Assembly (NCBI GenBank): GCA_019119875.1
Contig: DWWG01000158.1
Span: 1-38,687 of the forward strand
Length of the DNA stretch: 38,687 nucleotides
From: Candidatus Dietzia intestinigallinarum
Lineage (GTDB): Bacteria > Actinomycetota > Actinomycetes > Mycobacteriales > Mycobacteriaceae
Reading direction: 5' to 3'
Shown here: positions 1 through 8,937 of the stretch, one piece after another
Position numbering within the stretch: position 1 is the first letter of the stretch
How the letters are laid out: the number at the start of each line of letters is the position of its first letter
The notes under the pieces: generated by a model
Database searches by the model: none
The model's input: the letters and a program-made list of their open reading frames with translations, nothing else
Told to the model about the DNA's origin: nothing
Position numbers and translations under genes: made by a program

Positions 1-324
1 GTCCACACATCGACTCGCACACCCATGCCCCGAGCGTATGCCGTTCCGGCCGGGTCGTCGTCCACCGCCCCGAACCCGCCGCCCCGAGCCCGCAACCACG
101 GGGCGTGGAGTCGTTCCGTGCAGCGTTTCCCCAGGACTTCGCCGGGCAACGCCTGCCGGAGCGACTCAACGGTCGGGGCGTCCCCCTGCCGGAGCGACTC
201 ACCGGCCCCGGCGTCCCCCGCGGATATCGACATCGCAGGACGAGATCCGGAGGCCCGTACCGGGAGGGATCGACATGCGTGCGAGACTGGCATCACATCC
301 CGCCAATCCCCTCATGGAGGTCCC
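1..324. other. Left-edge stretch without a recognised gene
   Basis: No recognisable protein could be assigned here on either strand. All three plus-strand frames stay open for long stretches, but that is expected at this G+C content, and the translations are proline/arginine-rich without family resemblance. The only clear structure is a 33-bp tandem repeat at 153-218. The stretch presumably holds the promoter of the nitroreductase gene that follows, but I could not pick out a convincing -10 element. Confidence 0.5.
153..218. repeat. Two-copy 33-bp tandem repeat
   Basis: Two adjacent 33-bp units (153-185 and 186-218) both start with CTGCCGGAGCGACTCA and end with GGCGTCCCC (first copy GGGCGTCCCC). 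They differ at about four positions. The unit length is a multiple of three, so every frame reads through as an 11-residue repeat, for example LPERLNGRGVP followed by LPERLTGPGVP. Whether it is coding is unknown. Confidence 0.85.
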
Positions 325-1062
325 GTGCCAGACTCCACCATCGCCACCGAGCCGGCCAGCACCGGTGCCGTCACGACCGGTGCCGTCGGCTCACCCACCG
401 CGGCCGTCCTCGAGCAGATCCTCGACGCTCGCCACAGCTGCCGGGCCTTCACCTCCGAGATCGTCGCGGAGGAGACCATCGAGCAGATCCTGCGGATGGC
501 GCAGCGCACCGCGTCGTGGTGCAACTCGCAGGCGTGGCAGGTGGACCTGGTCAGCGGCGACGCGACGGCGGCCTTCAGCACGGCCCTCATGGATCACGTG
601 ATGTCCAACGACATGCGCTCGGATCTTCCGATCCCCGAACGCTACGAGGGCGTGTACGGGGACCGTCGCCGGGCCAGCGGCTTCGGCCTCTACTCGGCGT
701 TGGGGATCGAGCGTTCCGACCACGAGGCCCGCTCCCGCCAGATGCTCGAGAACTACCGCTTCTTCGGTGCCCCGCACGTCGCGATCATCACCACGGATGC
801 TGGACTGGGCACCTACGGCGCGATCGACTGCGGCGCCTATGTGTCAACGTTCCTGACCGCCGCGACGTCACTGGGCGTGGCGACCTGTGCGCAGGCCGCG
901 CTGGCGCTGTACTCCGACGGGGTCCGCGAGCACCTTCGCATCCCGGAGGACCGCCTGATCGTCTGCGGCATCGCGTTCGGTTACGCCGACACCGCGCACC
1001 CGGCCAACGCGTTCCGCACCGAGCGCGCGGACCTGTCCGACGTGGTGCGTCGCCACGGCTGA
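325..1062 (+). CDS. Nitroreductase family protein
   Basis: This is a 245-aa flavin-dependent oxidoreductase of the nitroreductase fold, expected to bind FMN and reduce nitro- or quinone-type substrates with NAD(P)H; the real substrate is unknown. The N-terminal part has the family's typical region, with an SCRAF motif near residue 38 and the WCNSQAWQ segment near residue 64, in the place of the usual (P)SxxNxQPW motif. The C-terminal half has the alanine-rich helix (TAATSLGVATCAQAALA) usual in the family. I chose GTG 325 because GGAGG lies at 316-320, close before it, and because the family resemblance begins only after it; the frame is open back to position 25 but that translation is low-complexity. 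It is convergent with the small membrane protein gene. Confidence 0.8.
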   Translation: MPDSTIATEPASTGAVTTGAVGSPTAAVLEQILDARHSCRAFTSEIVAEETIEQILRMAQRTASWCNSQAWQVDLVSGDATAAFSTALMDHVMSNDMRSDLPIPERYEGVYGDRRRASGFGLYSALGIERSDHEARSRQMLENYRFFGAPHVAIITTDAGLGTYGAIDCGAYVSTFLTAATSLGVATCAQAALALYSDGVREHLRIPEDRLIVCGIAFGYADTAHPANAFRTERADLSDVVRRHG

Positions 1063-1064
1063 AC

Positions 1065-1086
1065 CCCGCCGCCGCGAGCGGGCGGG
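1065..1086. terminator. GC-rich hairpin between convergent genes
   Basis: CCCGCC (1065-1070) can pair with GGCGGG (1081-1086), a few bases after the nitroreductase stop and before the end of the facing gene. There is no T-tract on either side, so it is only a possible bidirectional terminator. Confidence 0.3.
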
Positions 1087-1098
1087 CCGAACGCCTGA

Positions 1099-1335
1099 TC
1101 AGTAGAGTTCGCGCTGGTCCGGCTTCCCGGAGATGGTCTTGCGGACCTTGAGACCGTAGTAGACGGTGGCGATTCCCGCGAGGATCGCCACGACCATGAA
1201 GAACGAGCTCGCGAACAAGCCGACAGGCAGCGACACGACCGTCACACCCAGCGCGATCGCGGTGTTCCGCGAATCCTTGCGGACCTGCTGCTTCCGGGCC
1301 TCGATCGGGTTCGGCTGGTAGGGCTGCATGCTCAT
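1099..1335 (-). CDS. Small two-helix membrane protein of unknown function
   Basis: This 78-aa protein has a short basic N-terminus (residues 1-25, with IEARKQQVRKDSR) followed by two hydrophobic segments at about residues 26-45 and 47-62. It ends in a basic and polar tail (KVRKTISGKPDQRELY). The layout suggests a cytoplasmic N- and C-terminus with a hairpin in the membrane. Only 4 nt separate its ATG from the stop codon of the IMPACT-family gene upstream, so the two are probably co-transcribed. A second ATG two codons later is an alternative start. I do not recognise the family and assign no function. Confidence 0.7.
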   Translation of the reverse strand: MSMQPYQPNPIEARKQQVRKDSRNTAIALGVTVVSLPVGLFASSFFMVVAILAGIATVYYGLKVRKTISGKPDQRELY

Positions 1336-1339
1336 GTAC

Positions 1340-2017
1340 TCAGGATTCCATATCCTGGCGCGAGGCCGCGTTCTCGGTGGTCGCGACCCCTGCGGATTCC
1401 CACTCGGCGCCCCCGGACGTGCGAGCGGCGAGGATCGGGCCGAGCACCTCGAACTCGCCCGCCACCGTCATGCGGACCCGTCGACCGTACTCGATGTCCA
1501 GCACGCGGGCACCGGCCGCCCGGACGGCGGCTTCGAGCCCACCGGCCACCGCGTGATCGACCTCGGTGACCCAGGCCGGTGTCTGCACGACCTCCACCAC
1601 CCGCCCGGCCCGCCACGCCTCGTCGACCGCGGCCGTCACCGCCGCCGAATACGCTCGCACCAGCCCGCCCGTACCGAGTTTGGTGCCACCGAACCACCGG
1701 ACCACCACGGCGCTCACACCGGTCAGGCCACTTCCCCGCAGCACGTCGAGCATGGGGATGCCCGCGGTCCCGGAGGGTTCGCCGTCGTCGTTTGACCGCT
1801 CGATCCGGCTGGCGCCGTCCACGTCCACCAGGAAGGCGCTGCAGTGATGGCGCGCTGTGGGGTATGCGGACCGGAGTTCGGCGATCAGTGCGCGGGCGGA
1901 CTCCTCGTCGTCGCACCTGCGCAGTACCGCGACGAACCTGGAACGCTTCTCCTCGTACTCCCCCGTCACGTCGGGCCCGGCGGAGAGCCGGAGCGTGCGG
2001 GGCTCGGTCTGGTCCAT
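1340..2017 (-). CDS. IMPACT/YigZ family protein (UPF0029)
   Basis: The 225-aa product is a YigZ-type protein. The hallmark is the block around residues 75-90 (DDGEPSGTAGIPML), followed by the VVVRWFGGTKLGTGGLVRAY segment, both strongly conserved in the family. The N-terminal domain has an RNase PH/S5-like fold in characterised members, and the C-terminal part is the ferredoxin-like DUF1949 region in longer members. Eukaryotic IMPACT restrains the Gcn2 kinase; the bacterial role is not settled. A GATACT hexamer lies six bases before the ATG, so the message is probably leaderless. The gene is divergent from treZ and seems to form an operon with the small membrane protein gene downstream. Confidence 0.88.
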   Translation of the reverse strand: MDQTEPRTLRLSAGPDVTGEYEEKRSRFVAVLRRCDDEESARALIAELRSAYPTARHHCSAFLVDVDGASRIERSNDDGEPSGTAGIPMLDVLRGSGLTGVSAVVVRWFGGTKLGTGGLVRAYSAAVTAAVDEAWRAGRVVEVVQTPAWVTEVDHAVAGGLEAAVRAAGARVLDIEYGRRVRMTVAGEFEVLGPILAARTSGGAEWESAGVATTENAASRQDMES

Positions 2018-2023
2018 GCCCTC

Positions 2024-2029
2024 AGTATC
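2024..2029 (-). promoter_or_regulatory. Probable leaderless -10 of the IMPACT-family gene
   Basis: On the minus strand GATACT lies six bases before the ATG at 2017, leaving no room for a ribosome-binding site. A perfect 10-bp palindrome (CCTCCGGAGG, 2031-2040) lies directly upstream of the hexamer and could be an operator; this is inference. Confidence 0.5.
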
Positions 2030-2143
2030 TCCTCCGGAGGTGGCGCCCCGCTCGGTCAGGCCGCGGGGTCGCCTCCGTCCCCGCGGGCTCGCCGGTCACC
2101 CTCTCGTGGCCGCGGGCCCCTCCCCCGGGCCGCGGGACTTGCC

Positions 2144-2149
2144 TACCCT
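2144..2149 (+). promoter_or_regulatory. Probable leaderless -10 of treZ
   Basis: TACCCT is followed by exactly seven bases and then the chosen GTG start at 2157. No Shine-Dalgarno sequence is present. No clear -35 hexamer is seen 16-18 bp upstream. Confidence 0.5.
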
Positions 2150-2156
2150 GGGCCGT

Positions 2157-3974
2157 GTGACCTCGACGCGCCACGCGACCAGTTCCCCTCCCGAGCCCCG
2201 CCGCCCCTCAACCGACGACGTGTTCTCGGTCTGGGCGCCGCACGCCCGTGGGGTCGGGCTGGTGCTCGACTCCCCCGATGCCGCCCCCGTCCCCATGCAC
2301 CGGGGCGCCGACGGCTGGTGGTACTCCGAGGTGCGGCGAGAGGTGGAACGGGACTACGGGTTCGCGCTGACTGACGACGACGAGGTGGGCCCCGTCCGGC
2401 CCGACCCGCGGTCGCCGAGGCAGCCCCACGGTGTGCACGGACTGTCCCGGGTGCACCGCGTGGACCCGGCACGCTGGACGGACTCGTCCTGGACTGGCCG
2501 GCAGCTGGCCGGGTCCGTGATCTATGAGCTGCACGTGGGCACGTTCTCGACCGCCGGGACGCTGGCCGGCGCGATCGAGCATCTGGACGAACTCGTCGAG
2601 CTGGGTGTGGACATGGTCGAGGTCATGCCGGTCAACGCGTTCAACGGCGAGCACGGCTGGGGCTATGACGGGGTGGCGTGGTTCGCGGTGCACGAGCCCT
2701 ACGGCGGTCCGGACGCGTTCCAGCAGTTCGTCGACGCCTGCCATGCGCGGGGACTCGCGGTGTGTCTGGACGTCGTCTACAACCATCTCGGCCCCTCGGG
2801 GAACTACCTTCCGGAGTTCGGGCCGTATCTGTCCGCCGCTGACGGGCCGTGGGGGTCCGGTCTCAACCTGGACGGCCGGGATTCCGGTGAGGTGCGGCGG
2901 TACATCATCGACAACGCGCTGCGCTGGTTCTCGGAGTTCCATGTGGATGCGTTGCGGTTGGACGCGGTGCACGCGCTGCACGACGACTCGGCGGTGCATC
3001 TTCTCGAGGAACTGGCGGTGGAGACGGAGGCGTTGTCCGCGCATCTGGGTCGGCCGCTGTCGTTGATCGCCGAGTCGGACCGGAACGATCCGCGGACGGT
3101 CACCGCTCGGGAGGCAGGTGGACTCGGGCTGGACGCTCAGTGGGATGACGATGTGCATCACGCCGTCCATGCCGCGGTGTCCGGTGAACGTCAGGGCTAC
3201 TACTCGGATTTCGGTTCGCTGACGGCACTCAGGAAGGTTCTCACCGGTGCGTTCCTCCACGACGGGACCCGGTCGTCCTTCCGCGGCCGCGTGCACGGTC
3301 GGCCTGTCGACGTGGCCCGGGTGCCCGGCTCGCGCTTCGTCGCCTACACGCTGACCCATGACCAGGTGGGTAACCGTGCGGCCGGCGACCGGCCCTCGAT
3401 GTCACTGTCCCCGCAGCAGCAGCTCGCCAAGGCGGCGATCGTGCTGTGCTCGCCGTTCACCCCGATGCTGTTCCAGGGAGAGGAGTGGGGCGCCGGGACG
3501 CCGTTTCGCTACTTCACCTCGCACCCCGAGCCGGAATTGGCCGAGGCCGTGCGGGAGGGGCGGCTCCGCGAGTTCACCGAGATGGGGTGGGACCCCGACC
3601 GGGTGGCCGACCCTCAGGACCCGGACACGTTCCTCGCGTCGAAGCTCGACCGGTCGGAGCAGACCGTCGAACCACATGCCGAGATCCTTCGGACCTACCG
3701 GAGGCTCATCGCACTGCGTCGTGCGGAGCCCGAGCTCAGTGATCCGTGGCTGGGTCGCGTCCGGGTGGAGTGCGGCGTCGAGGCGTACGACAACCGCTGG
3801 CTGATCCTACAGCGCGGGACCCTGGCCCTGGCGGTGAACCTGGGAACCGAGCCGTGCCGGATCCCGCTGACCGGCCAGAGCGAGCTGTTCGCCTCGGGCG
3901 CGGTGCTCGACGCGGACTCGGTGTTCTGCCAGGCGTTCGGGTTCGCGGTGCTTCGTCTCGGCCGGGTGTTCTGA
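2157..3974 (+). CDS. treZ: Malto-oligosyltrehalose trehalohydrolase
   Basis: TreZ releases trehalose from the maltooligosyl-trehalose made by TreY, in the TreYZ route from glycogen or maltodextrin. Trehalose also feeds trehalose mycolate synthesis in mycolata. The 605-aa protein has an N-terminal beta-sandwich (to about residue 95) and a GH13 barrel. The four GH13 regions are visible: DVVYNH (205-210), VDALRLDAVHAL with nucleophile D269, IAESDRNDPR with acid/base E306, and LTHDQVGN with D402. I chose GTG 2157 because homology starts shortly after it and a TACCCT -10 lies seven bases upstream; the frame is open back to 1857 but overlaps the divergent gene. No treY or treX is in the window. It is convergent with ilvA. 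Confidence 0.95.
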   Translation: MTSTRHATSSPPEPRRPSTDDVFSVWAPHARGVGLVLDSPDAAPVPMHRGADGWWYSEVRREVERDYGFALTDDDEVGPVRPDPRSPRQPHGVHGLSRVHRVDPARWTDSSWTGRQLAGSVIYELHVGTFSTAGTLAGAIEHLDELVELGVDMVEVMPVNAFNGEHGWGYDGVAWFAVHEPYGGPDAFQQFVDACHARGLAVCLDVVYNHLGPSGNYLPEFGPYLSAADGPWGSGLNLDGRDSGEVRRYIIDNALRWFSEFHVDALRLDAVHALHDDSAVHLLEELAVETEALSAHLGRPLSLIAESDRNDPRTVTAREAGGLGLDAQWDDDVHHAVHAAVSGERQGYYSDFGSLTALRKVLTGAFLHDGTRSSFRGRVHGRPVDVARVPGSRFVAYTLTHDQVGNRAAGDRPSMSLSPQQQLAKAAIVLCSPFTPMLFQGEEWGAGTPFRYFTSHPEPELAEAVREGRLREFTEMGWDPDRVADPQDPDTFLASKLDRSEQTVEPHAEILRTYRRLIALRRAEPELSDPWLGRVRVECGVEAYDNRWLILQRGTLALAVNLGTEPCRIPLTGQSELFASGAVLDADSVFCQAFGFAVLRLGRVF

Positions 3975-4009
3975 CCTCGCGGGCCGGGTACGCGGGCCGC
4001 GGGTGAGGT
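3974..4009. terminator. Imperfect hairpin between treZ and ilvA
   Basis: ACCTCGCGG (3974-3982) pairs with CCGC (3997-4000) and GAGGT (4005-4009), with a four-base bulge. It lies between two convergent genes, where a bidirectional terminator would be expected, but the stem is broken and no T-tract follows. Confidence 0.3.
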
Positions 4010-4021
4010 GTTTCGCGTCCG

Positions 4022-5296
4022 CTAGGTGAGGTACTCGTATGCGGCGGTGCCGGGCTCCAGCCGCTCGCAGTCGAGGCGGGACGCGTCCATCCGCTCCAGC
4101 AGGGAATGCAGCCCCGTGGGCGAACCCAGCTCGATGCCGACCAGCGCTGCGCCGAACTCGCGGTTGTTGCGCTTGAGGTACTCGAACTGTGTGATGTCGT
4201 CCTCCGGGCCCAGGACCTCGTCCAGGAAGCGGCGCAGCTGGCCGGGCTCCTGCGGGAACTTCACCAGGAAGTAGTGCTTGAGTCCCTGGTGGACCAGCGA
4301 GCGTTCGATGATCTCGCTGTACCGCGACACGTCGTTGTTGCCACCGGAGACGATGCACACGACGGTCGCGCCCTCGTCGATGTCGAGCTGTTCCAACGCG
4401 GTCACGGCCAGCGCTCCGGCGGGCTCGCTGATGATCCCCTCGTTCTGGTACAGCTCCAGCATGGCCGTGCAGACCGCCCCCTCGTCGACGGTGAGGACCT
4501 GGATCCGCTCGGTCATGGACGAGATCACGTCGAACGGGAAATCCCCGAGCCGTGCCACGGACGCACCGTCGACAAAGGTGTCGACGTCCTCAAGGGTGAC
4601 CGGCTCGCCCGCCTCGAGAGCCCTGGTCAGGGACGCCGCGCCGGCCGGCTCCACAGCGATGACCTTGCAGTCGGGCGCGTACTCGGCGAGATAGGTGGCG
4701 ATCCCGCCGAGCAGACCTCCGCCGCCGACCGGGACCACGACCGCATCAGGGGCCTCGTCGAGCTGCGCGAGGATCTCGGCGGCGATCGTGCCCTGCCCCG
4801 CCATGGTGTCGGGGTGGTCGAACGGCGGGACCATGGTCGCGCCGGTCCGGGCGGCATCCGCGCGGGCCGCGGTCTGCGCGGCGTCGAAGTTCACGCCGGT
4901 CACCACGAGTTCGACCCAGTTGCGCCCGTGCGCCAGAATCCTGTCGCGCTTCTGCTTGGGCGTGTTGTTGGGAACATAGATGCGGCCGTTGATCCCGAGC
5001 ACCCGGCACGCGAAGGCCACGCCCTGCGCGTGGTTCCCGGCGCTGGCGGTCACCACCCCGGCACTGCGCTCGTCCCCGGTCAGCTGCGCCATGAGGTTGT
5101 AGGCGCCGCGGATCTTGTACGAGCGGACATCCTGCTGGTCCTCCCGCTTGAGCAGGATGCGGGCACCGGTCTGCTCGCTGAGCCGTTCGCTCGTGTCCAG
5201 GTTCGTCGAGTTGATGACCTCGCCGATCCGGCGGGCGGCGGCGTCGATGTCGTCGATGGTCACGACCTGGTCGGTGGCGGAGTCAGTGGCGGTCAC
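4022..5296 (-). CDS. ilvA: Threonine dehydratase (biosynthetic)
   Basis: IlvA is a PLP enzyme that deaminates threonine to 2-oxobutanoate, the first step committed to isoleucine. In the 424-aa sequence the PLP lysine is K61 in SYKIRGAYN, the phosphate-binding glycine loop is VPVGGGGLLGG, and SGGNND lies before the regulatory part. The last 90 or so residues form one ACT-like domain (from HYFLVKFPQEPGQLRRFL), as in the short actinobacterial IlvA, where isoleucine inhibits and valine may relieve. The start is GTG 5296; AACACT lies seven bases before it, so the message may be leaderless. dnaE1 is 56 nt upstream on the same strand. Confidence 0.95.
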   Translation of the reverse strand: MTATDSATDQVVTIDDIDAAARRIGEVINSTNLDTSERLSEQTGARILLKREDQQDVRSYKIRGAYNLMAQLTGDERSAGVVTASAGNHAQGVAFACRVLGINGRIYVPNNTPKQKRDRILAHGRNWVELVVTGVNFDAAQTAARADAARTGATMVPPFDHPDTMAGQGTIAAEILAQLDEAPDAVVVPVGGGGLLGGIATYLAEYAPDCKVIAVEPAGAASLTRALEAGEPVTLEDVDTFVDGASVARLGDFPFDVISSMTERIQVLTVDEGAVCTAMLELYQNEGIISEPAGALAVTALEQLDIDEGATVVCIVSGGNNDVSRYSEIIERSLVHQGLKHYFLVKFPQEPGQLRRFLDEVLGPEDDITQFEYLKRNNREFGAALVGIELGSPTGLHSLLERMDASRLDCERLEPGTAAYEYLT

Positions 5297-5303
5297 GGAT
5301 ACC

Positions 5304-5309
5304 AGTGTT
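5304..5309 (-). promoter_or_regulatory. Possible leaderless -10 of ilvA
   Basis: AACACT on the minus strand is followed by seven bases and then GTG 5296. It keeps the A2 and T6 of the -10 consensus but not T1. A TTGGCG lies upstream at 5329-5334, 19 bp away, which is rather far for a -35. Confidence 0.35.
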
Positions 5310-5352
5310 CCACCGTGACCGCCACCGTCGCCAACCGGTCAGTAGTTCATGT

Positions 5353-8300
5353 TCAGCCGGTGAGGCACCCCGGCCCCAGGAGGGCCTTGAGGTCGCCCAT
5401 CAGTGAGGAGGAGGTCTCGACCCTCAGGTGGTCGTCGAGCCGCAGGACTGTCGACGAATCCCCGCTGACCAGACGGAGGTGAACATCCGACGGTCCGGGG
5501 TGACGGCTGAGGACCTGTTTCAGCGCGGTGACCGTCTCGACGGTGCAGATCCGCGTGGGCAGGGTGAGGGCGAGCGGTGCCCCGTTCCCGCCCATCACCA
5601 GGTCGGGGACCTCGAGGGTGTCGCCGAACACGGACACGCGGTCTTCACGGATGTTGATCCGTGCCTTGACCAGCACCACCGCGTCCTCGGCGATGTCCAG
5701 TGCGGCGATCCGGTACGTCTTGGGAAAGAACAGCACCTCGACGCTGCCGTTGAAATCCTCGATGGTGACGATCGCCCACGGCTCGCCGTTCTTGTTGACC
5801 CGCCGGTCGACGCCGGAGATGATCCCGCCGATCGTCACCGGGGTGCCGTGCGGCAGTTCGCCACCGTGGATGGTGGCGATGGAGGTGTCCGTCTTGGCCT
5901 CGAGTGCCGCCTCTAGCCCGTCGAGCGGGTGGCCTGACACGTACAGCCCGAGCATCTCGCGCTCCAGGGCGAGCTTCTGCTTGGTGTCCCATTCCTCGTC
6001 CGGGACGCGGACGGCGAACACGTCGCCGAAGCCGCTGTCTCCCGCGTCCTCGTCGCCTCCGCCGAAGAGGTCGAACTGCCCCACGGCCTCGGCCTTCTTG
6101 GTTGACATCACCGATTCGACCGCGTCCGCGTGGACGAGGAACAGCCCCTTGCGGGGATGGCCGAGGGAGTCGAACGCTCCGGCCTTGATGAATGACTCTG
6201 TGACCTTCTTGGTGCAGGCGGTCTGGTCGATCTTGGTCAGGTAGTCGGAGAAATCGGTGAACGCGCCCTTCTCCTCGCGGGCGTTGACCACCGACTCCAC
6301 GACGTGGGCGCCGACATTGCGGACGGCCCCCAGTCCGAAGCGGATGTCCTCGCCGACGGAGGCGAAGTTGGTGAGCGATTCGTTGACCGACGGCGGCAGG
6401 ACACGGATGCCCATCTGGCGACAGTTGGACAGGTACAGCGCGGCCTTGTCCTTGTCGTCTCCCACCGAGGTGAGCAGGGCGGCCATGTACTCGGCCGGGT
6501 AGTTGGCCTTGAGGTAGCCGGTCCAGAACGAGACCAGCCCGTAGCCGGCCGCGTGCGACTTGTTGAACGCATACGACGCGAACGGCTCGATGGTGCCCCA
6601 CAGTGCATCCACCGCCTCCTTGGAGAAGCCCCGCTCGAACATGCCCCCGGAGAACTTCTCGTACTCGGCGGCCAGCACCTCGGCCTTCTTCTTGCCCATG
6701 GCCTTGCGGAAGCCGTCCGCCTCACCGGCCGTGTACCCGGCGAGTTCGCGGGAGATGGCCATGATCTGCTCCTGGTACACGATCAGGCCGTGGGTCTCGC
6801 CGAGGATCTCCTTGAGGGGCTCCTCGAGCTCGGGGTGGATGGGCACCAGTTCCTGCTTGCCGTTCTTGCGGTCCGCGTAGTTCCAGTGCGTCCCCATGCC
6901 CATCGGGCCGGGGCGGTATAGGGCGAGCGCGGCCACGATGTCGTTGAAGCCGGTGGGCTTCATCCGCTTGAGCAGCTCGCGCATGCCCCCGGAGTCGAGC
7001 TGGAACACGCCCAGGGTGTCACCGCGGGCGAGCAGCTCATAGGTGGGCCGGTCATCGGTGCTCAGCGTGTCGAGATCGATCTCCTCACCGCGGTTGAGCC
7101 TGATGTTCTCCAGGCAGTCACCGATCACGGTGAGGTTCCGCAGGCCCAGGAAGTCCATCTTGAGCAGGCCGATGTCCTCGCAGGAGGGGTAGTCCCACCC
7201 GGTGATGAGAGCCCCGTCCTGCGCGCGCTTCCACATGGGGATCACGTCGAGAAGCGGCTCGGAGGACATGATCACGGCACAGGCGTGGACGCCGGCCTGG
7301 CGGACCATGCCTTCGAAACCGCGGGCGGTCTCGTAGATCCGCTTGACGTCCGGGTCCGTCTCGATGAGTTGACGGACCTCGGCGGCCTCGCCGTACCGCT
7401 CGTGGGACGAGTCGGTGATACCGGACAGCGGGATGTCCTTGGCCATGATCGGCGGTGGCAACGCCTTGGTGATGCGGTCGGCGATCGCATACCCGGGCTG
7501 GCCGAAGTTGACGCGGGCGGCGTCCTTGATCGCGGCCTTGGTCTTGATCGTTCCGAAGGTGATGACCTGGGCGATCTTGTCCGCGCCCCACTTGTCGGAG
7601 GCGTAGCGGATCATCTCGCCGCGGCGGCGGTCATCGAAGTCGATATCGATATCCGGCGCGGACGGCCGCTCCGGGTTGAGGAATCTCTCGAACAGCAGAC
7701 CGTGTTCGATGGGGTCGATATTGGTGATCTTCAGCGCGTACGCGACCAGCGCCCCGGCCGCTGAGCCTCGGCCGGGACCGACCTTGATCCCGATGGAGCG
7801 GGCGTGCTCGATCAGGTCACCGACCACGAGGAAGTAGCCGGGATACCCCTTGCCCTTGATGACCTCGAGCTCGTAATTCGCGCGGTCGATGTACTCCTGG
7901 GGGACGCCGTCCGGGAAGCGCCACCGCAGTCCCTCGTGGACCTCGCGGGCCAGCCAGGTGTCCTCCGTCTCCCCCTCGGGGACCGGGAACTTGGGCATCC
8001 GGTCCCTGGGGGTCCAGATGTCCTCGTAGGACTGCACGCGCTCGGCGACCCACAGCGTGTTGTCGCAACCATCGGGGACCTCCGGGTCCCACAGGGCGCG
8101 CATCTCTTCGGCGGACTTGAGGAAGTAGCCGTCCCCGTCGAACTTGAAGCGGTTCTCGTCGGCCAGCGTCTTACCGGTCTGCACGCAGAGCATGGCCTCG
8201 TGGGCGTGGGCCTGGTCGCGGGTGACGTAGTGGCAGTCGTTGGTGACCAGCGGCGGCATGCCCAGGTCCTTGCCGAGCTTGATCAGGTCCTCGCGGACCC

Positions 8301-8901
8301 GCCGCTCGATGTCGATCCCGTGGTCCATCAGCTCGAGGAAGAAATTGTCCCTGCCGAAGATGGACTGCCACTTCTCGGCGGCCTCGTAGGCCTCCTTGAC
8401 GTGCCCGAGCCGCAGCCGCGTCTGGATCTCGCCCGACGGGCAGCCGGAGGTGGCGATGATCCCCTCGGAGTGCTCGGCCAGGATCTCCGCGTCCATGCGG
8501 GCCCACTTGCCGAGCTGGCCTTCGTACGAGGCGAGAGAGGACAGCAGGAACAGATTGCGCAGCCCGGTGGCGTTCTCGGCCACCATCGTCATGTGCGTGT
8601 AGGCGCCCGAGCCCGCGACATCGTCGCCCTTCTGGTGCGCCTCGCCCCACAGGACGCGCTTCTTGTTGAACCGCGACTCGGGGGCGACGTAGGCCTCGAT
8701 ACCGATGATCGGCTTGATGCCGGACGCGACGGCCTGCTTGTAGAAGTCCGACGACCCGTACATGTTGCCGTGGTCCGTCATCCCCACCGCGGGCATCCCG
8801 AGCCGGGACGCCTCCTTGAAGAGGGGATCGATCTGAGCCATCCCGTCGAGCATCGAGAACTCGGTGTGATTGTGCAGATGCACGAACTGGGATCCGCCCA
8901 C
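5353..8901 (-). CDS. dnaE1: DNA polymerase III alpha subunit (replicative)
   Basis: This is the chromosomal replicase catalytic subunit, 1182 aa, the usual length of actinobacterial DnaE1. The N-terminal PHP domain begins [11 protein letters not shown] and its metal ligands look intact (H8, H10, D19, D43, H44). In mycobacterial DnaE1 this domain is the proofreading exonuclease, so the same is likely here. The polymerase core has GPGRGS (375-380) and the catalytic pair D417 and D419 in PDIDIDF; the third catalytic aspartate should be in the [12 protein letters not shown] segment. Towards the C-terminus there are a helix-hairpin-helix region and an OB domain ([13 protein letters not shown] onward). 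Start GTG 8901 has GAGGAGGA eight bases upstream. rarD is 33 nt upstream. Confidence 0.97.
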   Translation of the reverse strand: MGGSQFVHLHNHTEFSMLDGMAQIDPLFKEASRLGMPAVGMTDHGNMYGSSDFYKQAVASGIKPIIGIEAYVAPESRFNKKRVLWGEAHQKGDDVAGSGAYTHMTMVAENATGLRNLFLLSSLASYEGQLGKWARMDAEILAEHSEGIIATSGCPSGEIQTRLRLGHVKEAYEAAEKWQSIFGRDNFFLELMDHGIDIERRVREDLIKLGKDLGMPPLVTNDCHYVTRDQAHAHEAMLCVQTGKTLADENRFKFDGDGYFLKSAEEMRALWDPEVPDGCDNTLWVAERVQSYEDIWTPRDRMPKFPVPEGETEDTWLAREVHEGLRWRFPDGVPQEYIDRANYELEVIKGKGYPGYFLVVGDLIEHARSIGIKVGPGRGSAAGALVAYALKITNIDPIEHGLLFERFLNPERPSAPDIDIDFDDRRRGEMIRYASDKWGADKIAQVITFGTIKTKAAIKDAARVNFGQPGYAIADRITKALPPPIMAKDIPLSGITDSSHERYGEAAEVRQLIETDPDVKRIYETARGFEGMVRQAGVHACAVIMSSEPLLDVIPMWKRAQDGALITGWDYPSCEDIGLLKMDFLGLRNLTVIGDCLENIRLNRGEEIDLDTLSTDDRPTYELLARGDTLGVFQLDSGGMRELLKRMKPTGFNDIVAALALYRPGPMGMGTHWNYADRKNGKQELVPIHPELEEPLKEILGETHGLIVYQEQIMAISRELAGYTAGEADGFRKAMGKKKAEVLAAEYEKFSGGMFERGFSKEAVDALWGTIEPFASYAFNKSHAAGYGLVSFWTGYLKANYPAEYMAALLTSVGDDKDKAALYLSNCRQMGIRVLPPSVNESLTNFASVGEDIRFGLGAVRNVGAHVVESVVNAREEKGAFTDFSDYLTKIDQTACTKKVTESFIKAGAFDSLGHPRKGLFLVHADAVESVMSTKKAEAVGQFDLFGGGDEDAGDSGFGDVFAVRVPDEEWDTKQKLALEREMLGLYVSGHPLDGLEAALEAKTDTSIATIHGGELPHGTPVTIGGIISGVDRRVNKNGEPWAIVTIEDFNGSVEVLFFPKTYRIAALDIAEDAVVLVKARINIREDRVSVFGDTLEVPDLVMGGNGAPLALTLPTRICTVETVTALKQVLSRHPGPSDVHLRLVSGDSSTVLRLDDHLRVETSSSLMGDLKALLGPGCLTG

Positions 8902-8931
8902 GCAGCATTCCTCCTCGGACTTGTGGGCCCC

Positions 8932-8937
8932 AGTCTA
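8932..8937 (-). promoter_or_regulatory. Possible dnaE1 -10 overlapping the rarD stop
   Basis: TAGACT on the minus strand begins with the TAG stop codon of rarD (8935-8937). A start site about seven bases later would give a leader of about 24 nt that holds the dnaE1 ribosome-binding site. No clear -35 was seen. Confidence 0.4.

Noticed and set aside
1857-2156. N-terminal extension of treZ
   Set aside because: It is antisense to the IMPACT-family gene and lacks similarity to TreZ; the leaderless GTG at 2157 explains the start.
4106-5482. 458-aa plus-strand ORF over ilvA
   Set aside because: It is antisense to a well-supported ilvA, starts and ends inside other genes and has no family resemblance. 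Long antisense frames are expected at this G+C content.
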